NCBI GenBank assembly: GCA_000830175.1
Contig: JQIS01000032.1
Span: 1 to 36,566 of the forward strand
DNA: 36,566 nt
Source: Sulfurovum sp. FS08-3
GTDB taxonomy: Bacteria; Campylobacterota; Campylobacteria; Campylobacterales; Sulfurovaceae
Reading direction: 5' to 3'
Positions within the stretch are counted from its first letter, which is position 1; each line of letters opens with the position of its first letter. The notes below the pieces were generated by a model. It was given only the letters and a program-made list of their open reading frames with translations, was not told where the DNA came from and searched no databases. The translations under genes and the position numbers were made by a program. Of the stretch, positions 10,402 to 18,187 are shown piece after piece.

Positions 10402-11895
10402 CTAGTAAAGGTTTTCGTAATCAATGGGTGCTTTCTTTTCGGGATCGTAAGGACTGGAGTTTCCTTTTTCATCGATCACAACAAATCTATTTTTGGGCAA
10501 TACGAAGGTTTCATGGCGATTCTCTTGGGTTGATTGAGCGATGATTTGATCGTAAGCGTAAATATCGTATTTGAAGTGGGCTTGGTTGTTTTCGACATAA
10601 ACGGTAAAATAGAGAATATGCATAGGTATGGGACGTGGTAAATGCACCGTTGCAGGTTCGAGAGAATCAAGTATCTTATCAATCTTTTGCTTGTCGTATC
10701 GATCGCCCATTAAATAGCGTAAAAAGGTAAAAGGATTTTTGACACGCATACACCCAGAGCTGTAAATCCTGTACTCTCTATCCAAAAGATATTTGTTGTC
10801 GGTATCGTGGAGATAGACGGCGTATTTGTTGGGAAACATAAATTTGATACGTCCCAAAGCGTTGGTTTTGCCTGCATGCTGAACGAAGCTATAGGGTACT
10901 CGTTGTTTGCTATGCTCGTAGCTAAAGAGCTTTTGCATATCAAGCTTTTTGGCTCCAAAGACTCCATTGACGTAGATGTTGTTCTCTTCTAGGTAGTTGG
11001 GATTGTATTTGAGTACATGAATCAAATCCCGCTTGATGAGACTATCGGGAACGGTCCAGGTAGGATTGAGAACCACAAATTTGATATAGTCATCAAACAT
11101 AGGGGTAGGTCGTGAGATTTTGCCCACAACGATATTGGTTTTAAAAAGCTCCATGCCATCTTGATAGTAGCGTAAGCGATAGTCGGGTAGATTGATCTCT
11201 ACATGTCTATCTTCAAAACTTCGTGGATAGAGTTTGGTCTTGTCAAGATTGACAATAATGGCATTAAGTTTATCTTTGGGTTTCTTTTTGCGTTTGTATT
11301 GTTGAAGCAGTGTCACCAAACTTGCGTAACGATCTTTCATGGAGATAAGAGAGTCGAGATAGTTGTGAATATCGCCATAGGTAATAGCATGATAGAGCGT
11401 GTTGCTACTTGGCATGGATTTGGGGTGCATCTCCCAATTGGCTCGAATGTCGTTGGTTTTTCGTAGATTTTTAAGTTTGCGTTGAACCAAATCCCAATCC
11501 ACATCGCCAACGTGTACAAAATGCACCAAAGAGACAAAGGCATTGGTAAGTTCAATATCGACAATGGCATAAAGTTGCAATTTTTGCATAATATCCATAT
11601 TTTCATTATCAATTCTGGATAATAGCTTGGCAATCTTGGCTTGATTAAAAGACTTTCCTTTGTAGTTGTATTTAATGCTTTTAAGTGCTGCTCTCATATC
11701 GTCAATACGTTGTCTTGAAACCACCCATAAAGGCTTGTACCCTGCTTTGGCATAAATATCATACACTACAGAACCATTGGCACGATAGGGGGCTAGATGC
11801 TCTACGATATGGGGTGACATCTCGGATGAGGAGATGCTAAGAGCGGATAAAAAATAAGTGTGTAACAAAAACATCAAAACGGCAATGAAACGCAT
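10402..11895 (-). CDS. L,D-transpeptidase, YcbB-like, exported
   Basis: Secreted cell-wall enzyme of 497 residues that forms 3-3 peptidoglycan cross-links or attaches proteins. Signal peptide about 1-19 (MRFIAVLMFLLHTYFLSALS). An N-terminal scaffold region (about 30-225) is followed by the YkuD domain (about 228-400). The catalytic motif is H363 (YAVYLHDTD) with SSGCMR containing the nucleophile C382. DRHVEINLPDYRLRYY and NIVVGKISRPTP mark the start of the catalytic domain. It is about 100 residues shorter than E. coli YcbB and I see no clear peptidoglycan-binding module. AGGAG lies 5 bases before the ATG. The 149 bases upstream are A/T-rich and hold the convergent terminator of the porin-like gene. 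Confidence 0.88.
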   Translation of the reverse strand: MRFIAVLMFLLHTYFLSALSISSSEMSPHIVEHLAPYRANGSVVYDIYAKAGYKPLWVVSRQRIDDMRAALKSIKYNYKGKSFNQAKIAKLLSRIDNENMDIMQKLQLYAIVDIELTNAFVSLVHFVHVGDVDWDLVQRKLKNLRKTNDIRANWEMHPKSMPSSNTLYHAITYGDIHNYLDSLISMKDRYASLVTLLQQYKRKKKPKDKLNAIIVNLDKTKLYPRSFEDRHVEINLPDYRLRYYQDGMELFKTNIVVGKISRPTPMFDDYIKFVVLNPTWTVPDSLIKRDLIHVLKYNPNYLEENNIYVNGVFGAKKLDMQKLFSYEHSKQRVPYSFVQHAGKTNALGRIKFMFPNKYAVYLHDTDNKYLLDREYRIYSSGCMRVKNPFTFLRYLMGDRYDKQKIDKILDSLEPATVHLPRPIPMHILYFTVYVENNQAHFKYDIYAYDQIIAQSTQENRHETFVLPKNRFVVIDEKGNSSPYDPEKKAPIDYENLY

Positions 11896-11996
11896 TGAGA
11901 CTCCTAAGTTTGAAAATTTGCAATATTATATAATAATAATCAAAAAAATACTTGATAAATAGGAATAATTTTTGAGTAATAAGGGAATTTTGTAAT

Positions 11997-12040
11997 AAAA
12001 AAAAAGGGGGTTAAGCACCCCTCGAAAGAGGGATACTTAA
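11997..12040 (-). terminator. Rho-independent terminator of the outer-membrane protein gene
   Basis: On the minus strand, bases 12040-12028 and 12023-12011 pair (TTAAGTATCCCTC / GAGGGGTGCTTAA, one mismatched pair, TTTC loop). They are followed by CCCCC and a run of about nine T. It begins 5 bases past the stop of the porin-like gene. Confidence 0.9.
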
Positions 12041-12044
12041 GCAA

Positions 12045-12698
12045 TTAGAATTTGTAAGAGATACCTACGTTTACAGTACTTACATCAAAATCATCAGCCA
12101 ATCCTGTAACTGTTACACCATTTACATCAACTTCATCAATCATAGCAAGTTTTGTGTAATCAACAAATACAGAGAGGTTTTCGTTTACGTTGTAAGAAGC
12201 ACCTACACCCCATTGAAGACCATCTGTCTCATATTTATCTTTTACTAAGGCATTTGCATCTTCGATAGTTGTTTGACCATAACCTACCAATCCGTAAACT
12301 GTTACGATTTCAGCCACTGGGTACATTACTTTTGCATAGATAGCAGCATTTGTAAGGTCATAATCTGCTACATCAACATTATTGTATTTAGCATCATCCA
12401 AACTTGCTGTAAATCGAGCTTCAACAGCGAAGTATTTGTTGATTTGGTAACCTGCCATTACCATACCCGCAATTTCCCATGTAGTATCGTCTGCTCCAAC
12501 AATAAGGTTTGGTGTTATACGACCTGTTCTTTCAGCTTCCATAGCATACGTGTAAGCTCCACCGATATAGAAACCAGCAGATGAATCTTGTGTTACTACT
12601 TCTGTTACTGCTTCTACTACTGGCTCAATATCTCCACCAGCGATTGCAAAAGAACTCATTGCTACGATTGTAGCGATACTTAGTGTTAATTTTTTCAT
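12045..12698 (-). CDS. Outer-membrane beta-barrel protein
   Basis: Protein of 217 residues with signal peptide MKKLTLSIATIVAMSSFAIA and then a short acidic linker (GDIEPVVEAVTEVV). About eight amphipathic strands follow (GFYIGGAYTYAM, AGMVMAGYQINKYFAVEARF, AAIYAKVMYPV, VYGLVGYGQTT, LQWGVGASYNVNENLSVFVDYTKL, VSTVNVGISYKF). The terminal Phe is the BAM recognition signal. It matches the OMP_b-brl/OmpA-like eight-strand barrel family but has no periplasmic OmpA domain. It stands alone, with strong SD AAGGAAG, an AT-rich upstream region and a strong terminator, as expected for an abundant outer-membrane protein. Specific role unknown. Confidence 0.85.
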   Translation of the reverse strand: MKKLTLSIATIVAMSSFAIAGGDIEPVVEAVTEVVTQDSSAGFYIGGAYTYAMEAERTGRITPNLIVGADDTTWEIAGMVMAGYQINKYFAVEARFTASLDDAKYNNVDVADYDLTNAAIYAKVMYPVAEIVTVYGLVGYGQTTIEDANALVKDKYETDGLQWGVGASYNVNENLSVFVDYTKLAMIDEVDVNGVTVTGLADDFDVSTVNVGISYKF

Positions 12699-12725
12699 TT
12701 TTACTTCCTTGAATTGAAATACGAA

Positions 12726-12731
12726 ATTTTA
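12726..12731 (-). promoter_or_regulatory. Probable -10 box of the outer-membrane protein gene
   Basis: TAAAAT on the minus strand (within TAGATAAAAT), 28 bases before the start codon. It is surrounded by periodic A/T tracts and there is no -35 match. Confidence 0.35.
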
Positions 12732-12842
12732 TCTATTTTTGCTTTAGATTGGTTGTAAAATTCTGTAATTGAATTGATATTTTTCGTGCAAATCTTATAA
12801 AATGGTTGAAATGTGCTAAAATGTTATCAAAAAGGCTCTTGT

Positions 12843-13889
12843 TTGCTCCTCTATATCCATATTCCCTATTGCGATTCCAAGTGTCACTATTGCAGTTTCA
12901 ACTCCTTTACCGATAGAAGCCAAAGCAAAGTTGAGTACATCAAAGCACTCCAACGCCAACTTCACAAAGAGCTAGAGACTCTAAAGCCTTACAGTATCAC
13001 TTCGCTTTTTATTGGAGGAGGTACTCCCTCGACGATAGAACCCTCTCTTTATGAACCTATTTTTAAACTACTCAATGGCTATATGCAAGAAGATTGCGAA
13101 ATCACTATCGAAGCCAACCCCAACTCCGCCTCGCTTGATTGGCTCAAAGGGGTCAAAGGTTTGGGGATGAATCGTATCAGTTTTGGAGTCCAAAGCTTCA
13201 ACTCTGCCAAGCTCAAAAGCCTCAACCGCTCCCATACGCCCCAAAACGCCTACAAAGCACTTGAAGATGCTCATAAGGTAGGTTTTGAAAACATCTCGCT
13301 TGATATTATCTACAATGTCCTAGGAGATACCAAAGCGTTGCTCAAAAAAGATATTGATGAGGCGTTTAGACTACCTATTAATCATATTTCGGCCTATGAG
13401 CTTACTATCGAAGAGCATACCCCCTTTGAAAAAACGCCTCACATGCGGGTAGAAAATCTTGAAATGGTCTATTTTGTACGCAATGAGATTATCCAAAGAG
13501 GCTTCAATCAATACGAAGTTTCCAATTACGGTCTCTATCAATCAAGACACAATTTAGGCTATTGGCAACTTCAAGAGTATATCGGCGTAGGTGCGGGTGC
13601 GGTTGGATTTAGAGCCAATCAACGCCTCTATCCCCATAGCAACCTCGATGCCTACATCGCCCATCCACTCTATCAAAGCATTGAAGTACTCAAAGATGAG
13701 GATATTTTGCTCGAAAAAATCTTTTTGGGACTACGCTCGAAAGTTGGTATAGCCAAAAAACTCCTAACACCCTCCATGCAAACCAAAGCCGATTTCTTAG
13801 TCGAAGCAAAAAAACTTCTCTTTCAAAACGACACCTATTACAATATCAATTATCTCCTAAGCGATGAGATAGCACTCTATTTGATGTAG
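12843..13889 (+). CDS. hemW: Radical SAM protein HemW (haem chaperone / HemN-like)
   Basis: Radical SAM protein of 348 residues from the chosen TTG start. YIHIPYCDSKCHYCSF gives the 4Fe-4S motif C10, C14, C17. FIGGGTPS, EANPNS, RISFGVQSFN, LDIIYNVLGDT and AYELTIEEHTPF follow the HemN/HemW pattern, and a short HemN C-terminal domain ends the protein. HemW binds haem and is thought to insert it into target enzymes; older annotation calls it coproporphyrinogen oxidase. A GTG at 12813 would add 10 residues, but TTG 12843 has AAAGG 7 bases upstream and matches the family start (LLYIHIP). Both are non-ATG. It stands 144 bases from the divergent porin-like gene. Confidence 0.9.
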   Translation: MLLYIHIPYCDSKCHYCSFNSFTDRSQSKVEYIKALQRQLHKELETLKPYSITSLFIGGGTPSTIEPSLYEPIFKLLNGYMQEDCEITIEANPNSASLDWLKGVKGLGMNRISFGVQSFNSAKLKSLNRSHTPQNAYKALEDAHKVGFENISLDIIYNVLGDTKALLKKDIDEAFRLPINHISAYELTIEEHTPFEKTPHMRVENLEMVYFVRNEIIQRGFNQYEVSNYGLYQSRHNLGYWQLQEYIGVGAGAVGFRANQRLYPHSNLDAYIAHPLYQSIEVLKDEDILLEKIFLGLRSKVGIAKKLLTPSMQTKADFLVEAKKLLFQNDTYYNINYLLSDEIALYLM

Positions 13890-13938
13890 TGCTTCAAAAA
13901 AAAGAGATTGAGTCACAAAAAGCTATACTAAAATGGTG

Positions 13939-13944
13939 TATAAT
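13939..13944 (+). promoter_or_regulatory. -10 box before the coiled-coil membrane protein gene
   Basis: A perfect TATAAT in GGTGTATAATGTG, 29 bases before the ATG at 13973. No -35 at suitable spacing. Confidence 0.5.
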
Positions 13945-13972
13945 GTGAATAGTTTAGCAAAAGGTGGTTTTA

Positions 13973-14443
13973 ATGATTTCACTCAAACACTCTATGATAT
14001 GGATTTTAGGTGCGATGGTTGTTGGATTGCTCAATATCAATTGGCACTTGAAGGTCTCTTTGCCTCTTGAATTTAAAACAAAAATGGCTAATCTTGAAAA
14101 ACAAAATAGACAACTCAAAGATAAAACCGCTTCGCTTCAAAAGCAAAATAAAACTATCTCCCAAAAATTTAAAAACTATCGCATAGCCAAAACCGATGCA
14201 CTGCTCAAAAGAGTGAAATACAAACTATCCACAGCTCCCGCCAAAGCCCTACCCGTAGTGGCAACAGCTGCAATGATTACGACAACAATTGATGATATTC
14301 ATGATTTGTGCAACGATGTGCAAGATATGAACAATCTTGAAAAAGAGCTATTGGCGACACAAGATAGTGCTTTGGATACTTTGCCATCGATTTGCAAACT
14401 CGATATTGAAGCCTATATCAAATCAAAAATGAGCAGTTTTTAG
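13973..14443 (+). CDS. Membrane-anchored coiled-coil protein, function unknown
   Basis: I do not recognise this protein of 156 residues. An N-terminal hydrophobic segment (about 6-24) is an inner-membrane anchor or uncleaved signal. Residues about 35-80 form a lysine-rich heptad coiled coil (KMANLEKQNRQLKDKTASLQ). A small Ala-rich patch (about 90-105, AKALPVVATAAMITTT) follows, and then an acidic helical end with two Cys (DLCNDVQ, SICKLD). The start at 13973 is preferred over a GTG three codons upstream because AAGGTGG lies 5 bases before it. It has its own -10 box. The layout resembles small envelope-organising proteins, but nothing identifies a role. Confidence 0.65.
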   Translation: MISLKHSMIWILGAMVVGLLNINWHLKVSLPLEFKTKMANLEKQNRQLKDKTASLQKQNKTISQKFKNYRIAKTDALLKRVKYKLSTAPAKALPVVATAAMITTTIDDIHDLCNDVQDMNNLEKELLATQDSALDTLPSICKLDIEAYIKSKMSSF

Positions 14444-14482
14444 TGCAATTTGAGACTCTTCAAAAGTAGGATGCATTAAAAT

Positions 14483-14516
14483 TGCACTATTTTAAGCATT
14501 ATTATTTCACACCCTC
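14483..14516. repeat. 34-base direct repeat, copy 1, left of the toxin-antitoxin unit
   Basis: Identical over 34 bases to 15248-15281. The second copy contains the stop and last codons of aroA, so this copy is a displaced duplicate of the aroA 3' end. The two copies enclose 731 bases holding the toxin-antitoxin genes. Confidence 0.85.
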
Positions 14517-14552
14517 GAGAGAGATGGAGCGAGGAAACAAACCCCCAACTTA

Positions 14553-14561
14553 TGCTATAAT
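14553..14561 (+). promoter_or_regulatory. Extended -10 promoter of the toxin-antitoxin unit
   Basis: TGCTATAAT (TGn-TATAAT) lies 31 bases before the antitoxin ATG at 14593. SD AAGGAG is at 14581-14586. Confidence 0.65.
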
Positions 14562-14592
14562 ATCTCCAATAGTGCCAATAAAGGAGTGTATT

Positions 14593-14814
14593 ATGATAAC
14601 CCTTACCATTGATGATAGCATCATTGAAAATATCTATATTTATGAGTTTGAACATAATCCAGATAAGTTTTTTCACTTTATCAAAAGCAGTTTTGCCAAG
14701 TGGCGAGAGTCAAATACGAATCAAACACAAGAAGAGAATTTGCAACATTTGCAATCAACTTCCTTGGCTCATCTGTGGGATAATAACGAAGATAAGGTTT
14801 GGGATGAGTTATAA
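14593..14814 (+). CDS. Putative antitoxin of a MazF/PemK-type module
   Basis: Small protein of 73 residues starting MITLTIDDSIIENIYIYEF, a beta-strand then helix opening. It is followed by a helical, Gln/Asn-rich middle and an acidic tail (LAHLWDNNEDKVWDEL) of the kind that wraps a toxin. No known antitoxin DNA-binding fold is obvious. The identification rests on size, on the AAGGAG/ATG spacing, and on the 11-base overlap with a MazF-like gene. An upstream in-frame start at 14482 is rejected because it would run through the direct repeat and the promoter. It stays intact although the toxin is frameshifted. Confidence 0.65.
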   Translation: MITLTIDDSIIENIYIYEFEHNPDKFFHFIKSSFAKWRESNTNQTQEENLQHLQSTSLAHLWDNNEDKVWDEL

Positions 14815-15126
14815 ACGAGGGGATATTGTTTTGATTCGCTTTCCCTTTAGCAATCTTTCCAAATCCAAAAAACGCCCCGTCTTAATGATGCAAGAACCCA
14901 ATGAAAAGGGGACTTTACCGCTTTTCAAATCACATCCAATGGCAACCAAAAGCATCTATTGCCACTCAAAAAGCGTGATTTGCTAGAAACCAAACTTACT
15001 GTAGATTCTTATTTGCGATACGATAAATGTTTTACACTCAGTAGTGAAATTATTGATAAAAAAATTGCAAAAGTAAACGAAGATTTAATGCAAGAGCTAA
15101 AAAAAGTTTTTTGTAATCAAATTTAA
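14804..15126 (+). pseudogene. MazF/PemK-like endoribonuclease toxin, frameshifted
   Basis: Reads MSYKRGDIVLIRFPFSNLSKSKKRPVLMM, the standard N terminus of MazF/PemK/CcdB-fold mRNA interferases, including the GDIVLI..PF and K.RPVL motifs. The frame breaks in the A4G4 run at 14904-14911. In the frame starting at 14911 the family pattern resumes (DFTAFQITSN, LLETKLTVDSYLRYDKCFTLSSEIIDKKIAKV) to the stop at 15124-15126. One extra base in the run would restore a normal 107-residue toxin. It could be an inactivated toxin, a homopolymer sequencing error, or slippage control. It overlaps the antitoxin by 11 bases and converges on aroA. Confidence 0.8.
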
Positions 15127-15144
15127 ACGGCTTGACAAAAATAA

Positions 15145-15175
15145 ACTCTATCCACAATAGAGGTTTTGATAGAGT
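15145..15175 (+). terminator. Possible hairpin downstream of the toxin
   Basis: ACTCTATC (15145-15152) pairs perfectly with GATAGAGT (15168-15175) across a 15-base loop and is followed by GTTTTGG. A weak terminator at best. It starts 19 bases after the toxin stop. Confidence 0.35.
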
Positions 15176-15226
15176 GTTTTGGCTTCTGTCTGCATTCCAC
15201 CTCTCCCGAGTTTGTGAAATAACAGT

Positions 15227-15248
15227 AGGGTGTCAATTTATGCACCCT
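15227..15248. repeat. Short palindromic hairpin beside aroA
   Basis: AGGGTG and CACCCT arms around a 10-base centre. It is similar in arms and context to the hairpin at 6766-6787 (TAGGGTG..CAAT..ACCCTG) and abuts the second 34-base direct repeat. Confidence 0.5.
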
Positions 15249-15281
15249 GCACTATTTTAAGCATTATTATTTCACACCCTC
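15248..15281. repeat. 34-base direct repeat, copy 2, at the aroA 3' end
   Basis: Identical to 14483-14516. It includes the aroA stop (15272-15274) and the last coding bases. With the first copy it brackets the toxin-antitoxin unit, as expected of att-like ends or a target duplication. Confidence 0.85.
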
Positions 15282-16552
15282 ACTCTATTTAAAATCTCAA
15301 AAAAGTTGGGGAATGAGGTGTCGATGCACTCGATATCTTCGATACTCATCCCGCAATAAGCCCCTGCGATAGCAAAACTCATCGCAATGCGGTGGTCGCC
15401 GTAGCTATTGATGAGTGCCTCTTTTAGCTCACCGCCTACTATCTCGTAGCCATCTTGATGCTCAATCGTCTCAATGCCACAGCGATGAAGTCCCTCTAAT
15501 ACACTGCTAATGCGGTCGCTCTCTTTGACTCGTAGCTCTTGGGCGTTTTTGACGACACTTGTACCATTGGCTAGTGCCATAGCGATAGAGAGAGCAGGAA
15601 GTTCGTCGATAAGCCATGCGATATTTTGGCTCACTTCTAGCGCTTTGAGCTTTCCATTGTAGCTAATCTTAATATCGCCAATAGGTTCGTAAATATCCTC
15701 TTTTGGGATATAATCAATCTTAGCCCCCATTTGCTCCAATACTTTATAGGCTTCGATACGGGTAGGATTGAGGGTGACATTTTCAATCACGACGCTACTA
15801 CCCTCGACGATAGAAGCCAACACCGCAAAGAAAAAACCACTTGATGGATCGGTAGGCACGGTGATAGTGAGGGGTTTTAGGGGAGCTTTGAGGGGTTCAA
15901 TGGCTATCCATCCATCTTCAAGCGTCTCGATAGAAGCCCCCATGCCTCGTAGCATACGCTCGGTGTGGTCACGGCTTAAGAGATCCTCTTTGTAGCGACT
16001 TATGTTATCAGCTTGAAGAGCCGCTAAGATAAGAGCCGATTTGACTTGTGCCGAATCGATAGGAGAGTGGTACTCAAAAGCGTGCAATTTGCCTCCACGA
16101 ATCACAAGGGGAGCAAGTTTCCCGCCCTCTCGTCCATCGATAGAAGCTCCAATACTCCGCAAAGGGTCAGCAACCCTACCCATAGGACGACTACGCAAAT
16201 ATTTATCCCCCGTAAGGACAAAAAGCCCCTCAATACCTGCTAAGAGTCCTGCGTAGAGACGCATTCCCGTACCCGCATTGCCACAATCTAAGACATCGCT
16301 AGGCTCTTGAAGTTTGGCAGGTGGCGTAATCTCTACATCGCCTCCCTTTCGCACTACCGTTGCTCCTAGTTGGGCTGCGATATTGAGGGAGTTGAGTGTA
16401 TCTTCTCCTTGCAAAAAGTTGTGAATGGTTGATTTTTGGTCGCTTAGGAGTGAAAACATTGCACAACGATGCGAGATAGATTTATCGGGGGCAATGTCGT
16501 TGCAAATGAGCGTAAAATCTCGTTTGGCTTTTGGGATAGTGATAGTTTTCAT
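15272..16552 (-). CDS. aroA: 3-phosphoshikimate 1-carboxyvinyltransferase (EPSP synthase)
   Basis: Cytosolic shikimate-pathway enzyme of 426 residues that transfers enolpyruvate from PEP to shikimate-3-phosphate. Conserved elements are DKSISHR (substrate-binding Lys/Ser/Arg), [66 protein letters not shown] and [11 protein letters not shown]. The ATG at 16552 follows AAGGA by 8 bases and matches the family start; a TTG 7 codons upstream is less likely. The 3' end lies inside a 34-base direct repeat and looks intact. aroA converges on the frameshifted toxin gene and follows the GGDEF gene by 47 bases. Confidence 0.96.
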   Translation of the reverse strand: MKTITIPKAKRDFTLICNDIAPDKSISHRCAMFSLLSDQKSTIHNFLQGEDTLNSLNIAAQLGATVVRKGGDVEITPPAKLQEPSDVLDCGNAGTGMRLYAGLLAGIEGLFVLTGDKYLRSRPMGRVADPLRSIGASIDGREGGKLAPLVIRGGKLHAFEYHSPIDSAQVKSALILAALQADNISRYKEDLLSRDHTERMLRGMGASIETLEDGWIAIEPLKAPLKPLTITVPTDPSSGFFFAVLASIVEGSSVVIENVTLNPTRIEAYKVLEQMGAKIDYIPKEDIYEPIGDIKISYNGKLKALEVSQNIAWLIDELPALSIAMALANGTSVVKNAQELRVKESDRISSVLEGLHRCGIETIEHQDGYEIVGGELKEALINSYGDHRIAMSFAIAGAYCGMSIEDIECIDTSFPNFFEILNRVRV

Positions 16553-16599
16553 CAAATATTTCCTTGGATACAAATTGTGCCATTATATCCAATTAGATT

Positions 16600-18057
16600 T
16601 TAGAGTATCGAAGCAACGGAGAGTTTGGTAATTTTGGCACTCTTTTTGAGCATAGCTATTAGCTCTCCAATGCTTTGTTCATCAAGGATAATGAGATTTT
16701 CTCGGATATGAATAACCGCAGCACTCACGCTTAGTATCTCAAACTCCCTCTCTACCCCAAAGCGGTCTTTCATCAATATCTTGCCTCTTTGTTTGGCTTC
16801 ATCGCTGTAAAAGGTTTGGGTATAAGCGACAAAAGCCTGTTGTGTGTTTTGAATCTCCGTGACGACTTTGTCAAAGTGTGCATTTTCAACCATGACGATA
16901 AAATCATCGCCTCCAATATGCCCGATAAAATACCCCTTTTGTCCAAAAGTCTCTTTGAGCAGTTTTGAAAAAAAGAGTATCGCTTCATCCCCTTTTTCAA
17001 ATCCAAAATGGTCATTAAAGGGCTTGAAGTTGTCAAAATCAAAATAGATAATCATCCTATCTTTATGGTGTTTGAGGAGGTGGTGTAGGTATTTGTTGAT
17101 GCGATTGTTGCCGTTGAGTTGCGTAAGCGGATTGATCTCTTTGGCGTATTTAAGTTCACCCCGTATCCACAAAAGTGCCACAATCAATCCTATCAAAAGC
17201 AACAAAGCACTCAAAATAGCATACTTCATGGTGGTTGCGATGGGGCGTTGGGTTTTTTTGATATCGTGTATAAAGATAGCGTAGGTGTTGCCAAATTGCT
17301 CTTCAAGAGTTTGGGTTTGGCTTACCGTACCGCTCTCCTTGAAGAGTTGGCGATGAATATCGCAAAAGCTGTGAAACTCTCTGTGGTAGTTGCGAAGATT
17401 GTATTTGAGCTTGGTTTTGTAGGTGATGTTGGCATCTTCGATAAGCTCAACCAAACGATTGTAATCATCATCAAAGCTATCGATGTACTTTTTGAGTCCT
17501 CTGAGCATAAAATCTTTTTCATGGCGACGAAGTTTGAGCATATAGTAAGAGAGTTCGATACTTCCTTGATGACGCAAAAACTCCTTTTCGACTTTGTGAA
17601 TACTCTGCCTTAATCTCCCATAGAGTCCCTCTTTGTGATTGACTCCGAGTTGTTGTTTGAGTTCAAAAATCTCTTCAAGCTTCCCTTTGTACTCCTCCAA
17701 AAGCGTGATAAGTGCAAAGAGTCTTCTATCCATTACATCAATGGCTTGGGGTTTGTAGGTGTACTCCTCATGAAGATACTCTTTTTGCAACATTTTGCAT
17801 TTGTGACAATAGCGTTTAAGCTCCTCTTTGAGTTTCAAATCTCCTGTGTAGAGAAAGGTGTATTTGATAGCTGTGTAGCGTTCATAAATCTGCTTGAGTT
17901 TGACAGAACTCTCTTGAATATTGCTATACATTGAAGAGAGATAAAAGCTATAAATCATCAACCCCGCACTTATAAGCAGTGCCACAGAGAGCGTATAGCT
18001 AACAATGAGATAATTTATACGGACATTTCTTTTCATGAGTTTCATAACCACCATCAT
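16600..18057 (-). CDS. Membrane GGDEF-domain protein with variant GGDDF site
   Basis: Inner-membrane protein of 485 residues, a likely diguanylate cyclase or c-di-GMP signalling protein. TM1 is at about 16-38. The periplasmic helical sensor (about 40-275) contains LRRHEKDFMLRG, a signature of helical-bundle (HBM/4HB-type) ligand sensors. TM2 is about 277-298, and the GGDEF domain about 305-470 includes IYFDFDNFKPFNDHFGFEKGDEAI. The active-site loop reads GGDDF (382-386) rather than GG(D/E)EF, and there is no RxxD inhibitory site just before it. Activity is uncertain. Several ATGs cluster at the start (18057, 18054, 18045, 18036) and the choice among them is open. It follows the truncated dynamin-like gene by 130 bases. 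Confidence 0.85.
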   Translation of the reverse strand: MMVVMKLMKRNVRINYLIVSYTLSVALLISAGLMIYSFYLSSMYSNIQESSVKLKQIYERYTAIKYTFLYTGDLKLKEELKRYCHKCKMLQKEYLHEEYTYKPQAIDVMDRRLFALITLLEEYKGKLEEIFELKQQLGVNHKEGLYGRLRQSIHKVEKEFLRHQGSIELSYYMLKLRRHEKDFMLRGLKKYIDSFDDDYNRLVELIEDANITYKTKLKYNLRNYHREFHSFCDIHRQLFKESGTVSQTQTLEEQFGNTYAIFIHDIKKTQRPIATTMKYAILSALLLLIGLIVALLWIRGELKYAKEINPLTQLNGNNRINKYLHHLLKHHKDRMIIYFDFDNFKPFNDHFGFEKGDEAILFFSKLLKETFGQKGYFIGHIGGDDFIVMVENAHFDKVVTEIQNTQQAFVAYTQTFYSDEAKQRGKILMKDRFGVEREFEILSVSAAVIHIRENLIILDEQSIGELIAMLKKSAKITKLSVASIL

Positions 18058-18147
18058 ATAGTATAAAGATTACTATTTAGTATCAAAGCGTCTCCAAAAA
18101 CTTATACTACTTAAACAGGCTAGTCGGTTAGCTCCTCCTAAATATGC

Positions 18148-18153
18148 TATAAT
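18148..18153 (+). promoter_or_regulatory. Orphan extended -10 box on the plus strand
   Basis: ATGCTATAAT points towards a 27-codon reading frame (ATG at 18161) that enters the 3' end of the opposing dynamin-like gene. No recognisable product. It may be a relic of a displaced gene or chance. Confidence 0.25.
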
Positions 18154-18187
18154 GTAACCCATGGAACCAGTAAATGCTCCTTTTTTC

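Noticed and set aside
15132-15137. TTGACA, considered as a -35 box
   Set aside because: No -10 match occurs 16-18 bases downstream and there is no plus-strand gene to serve, since aroA runs the other way.
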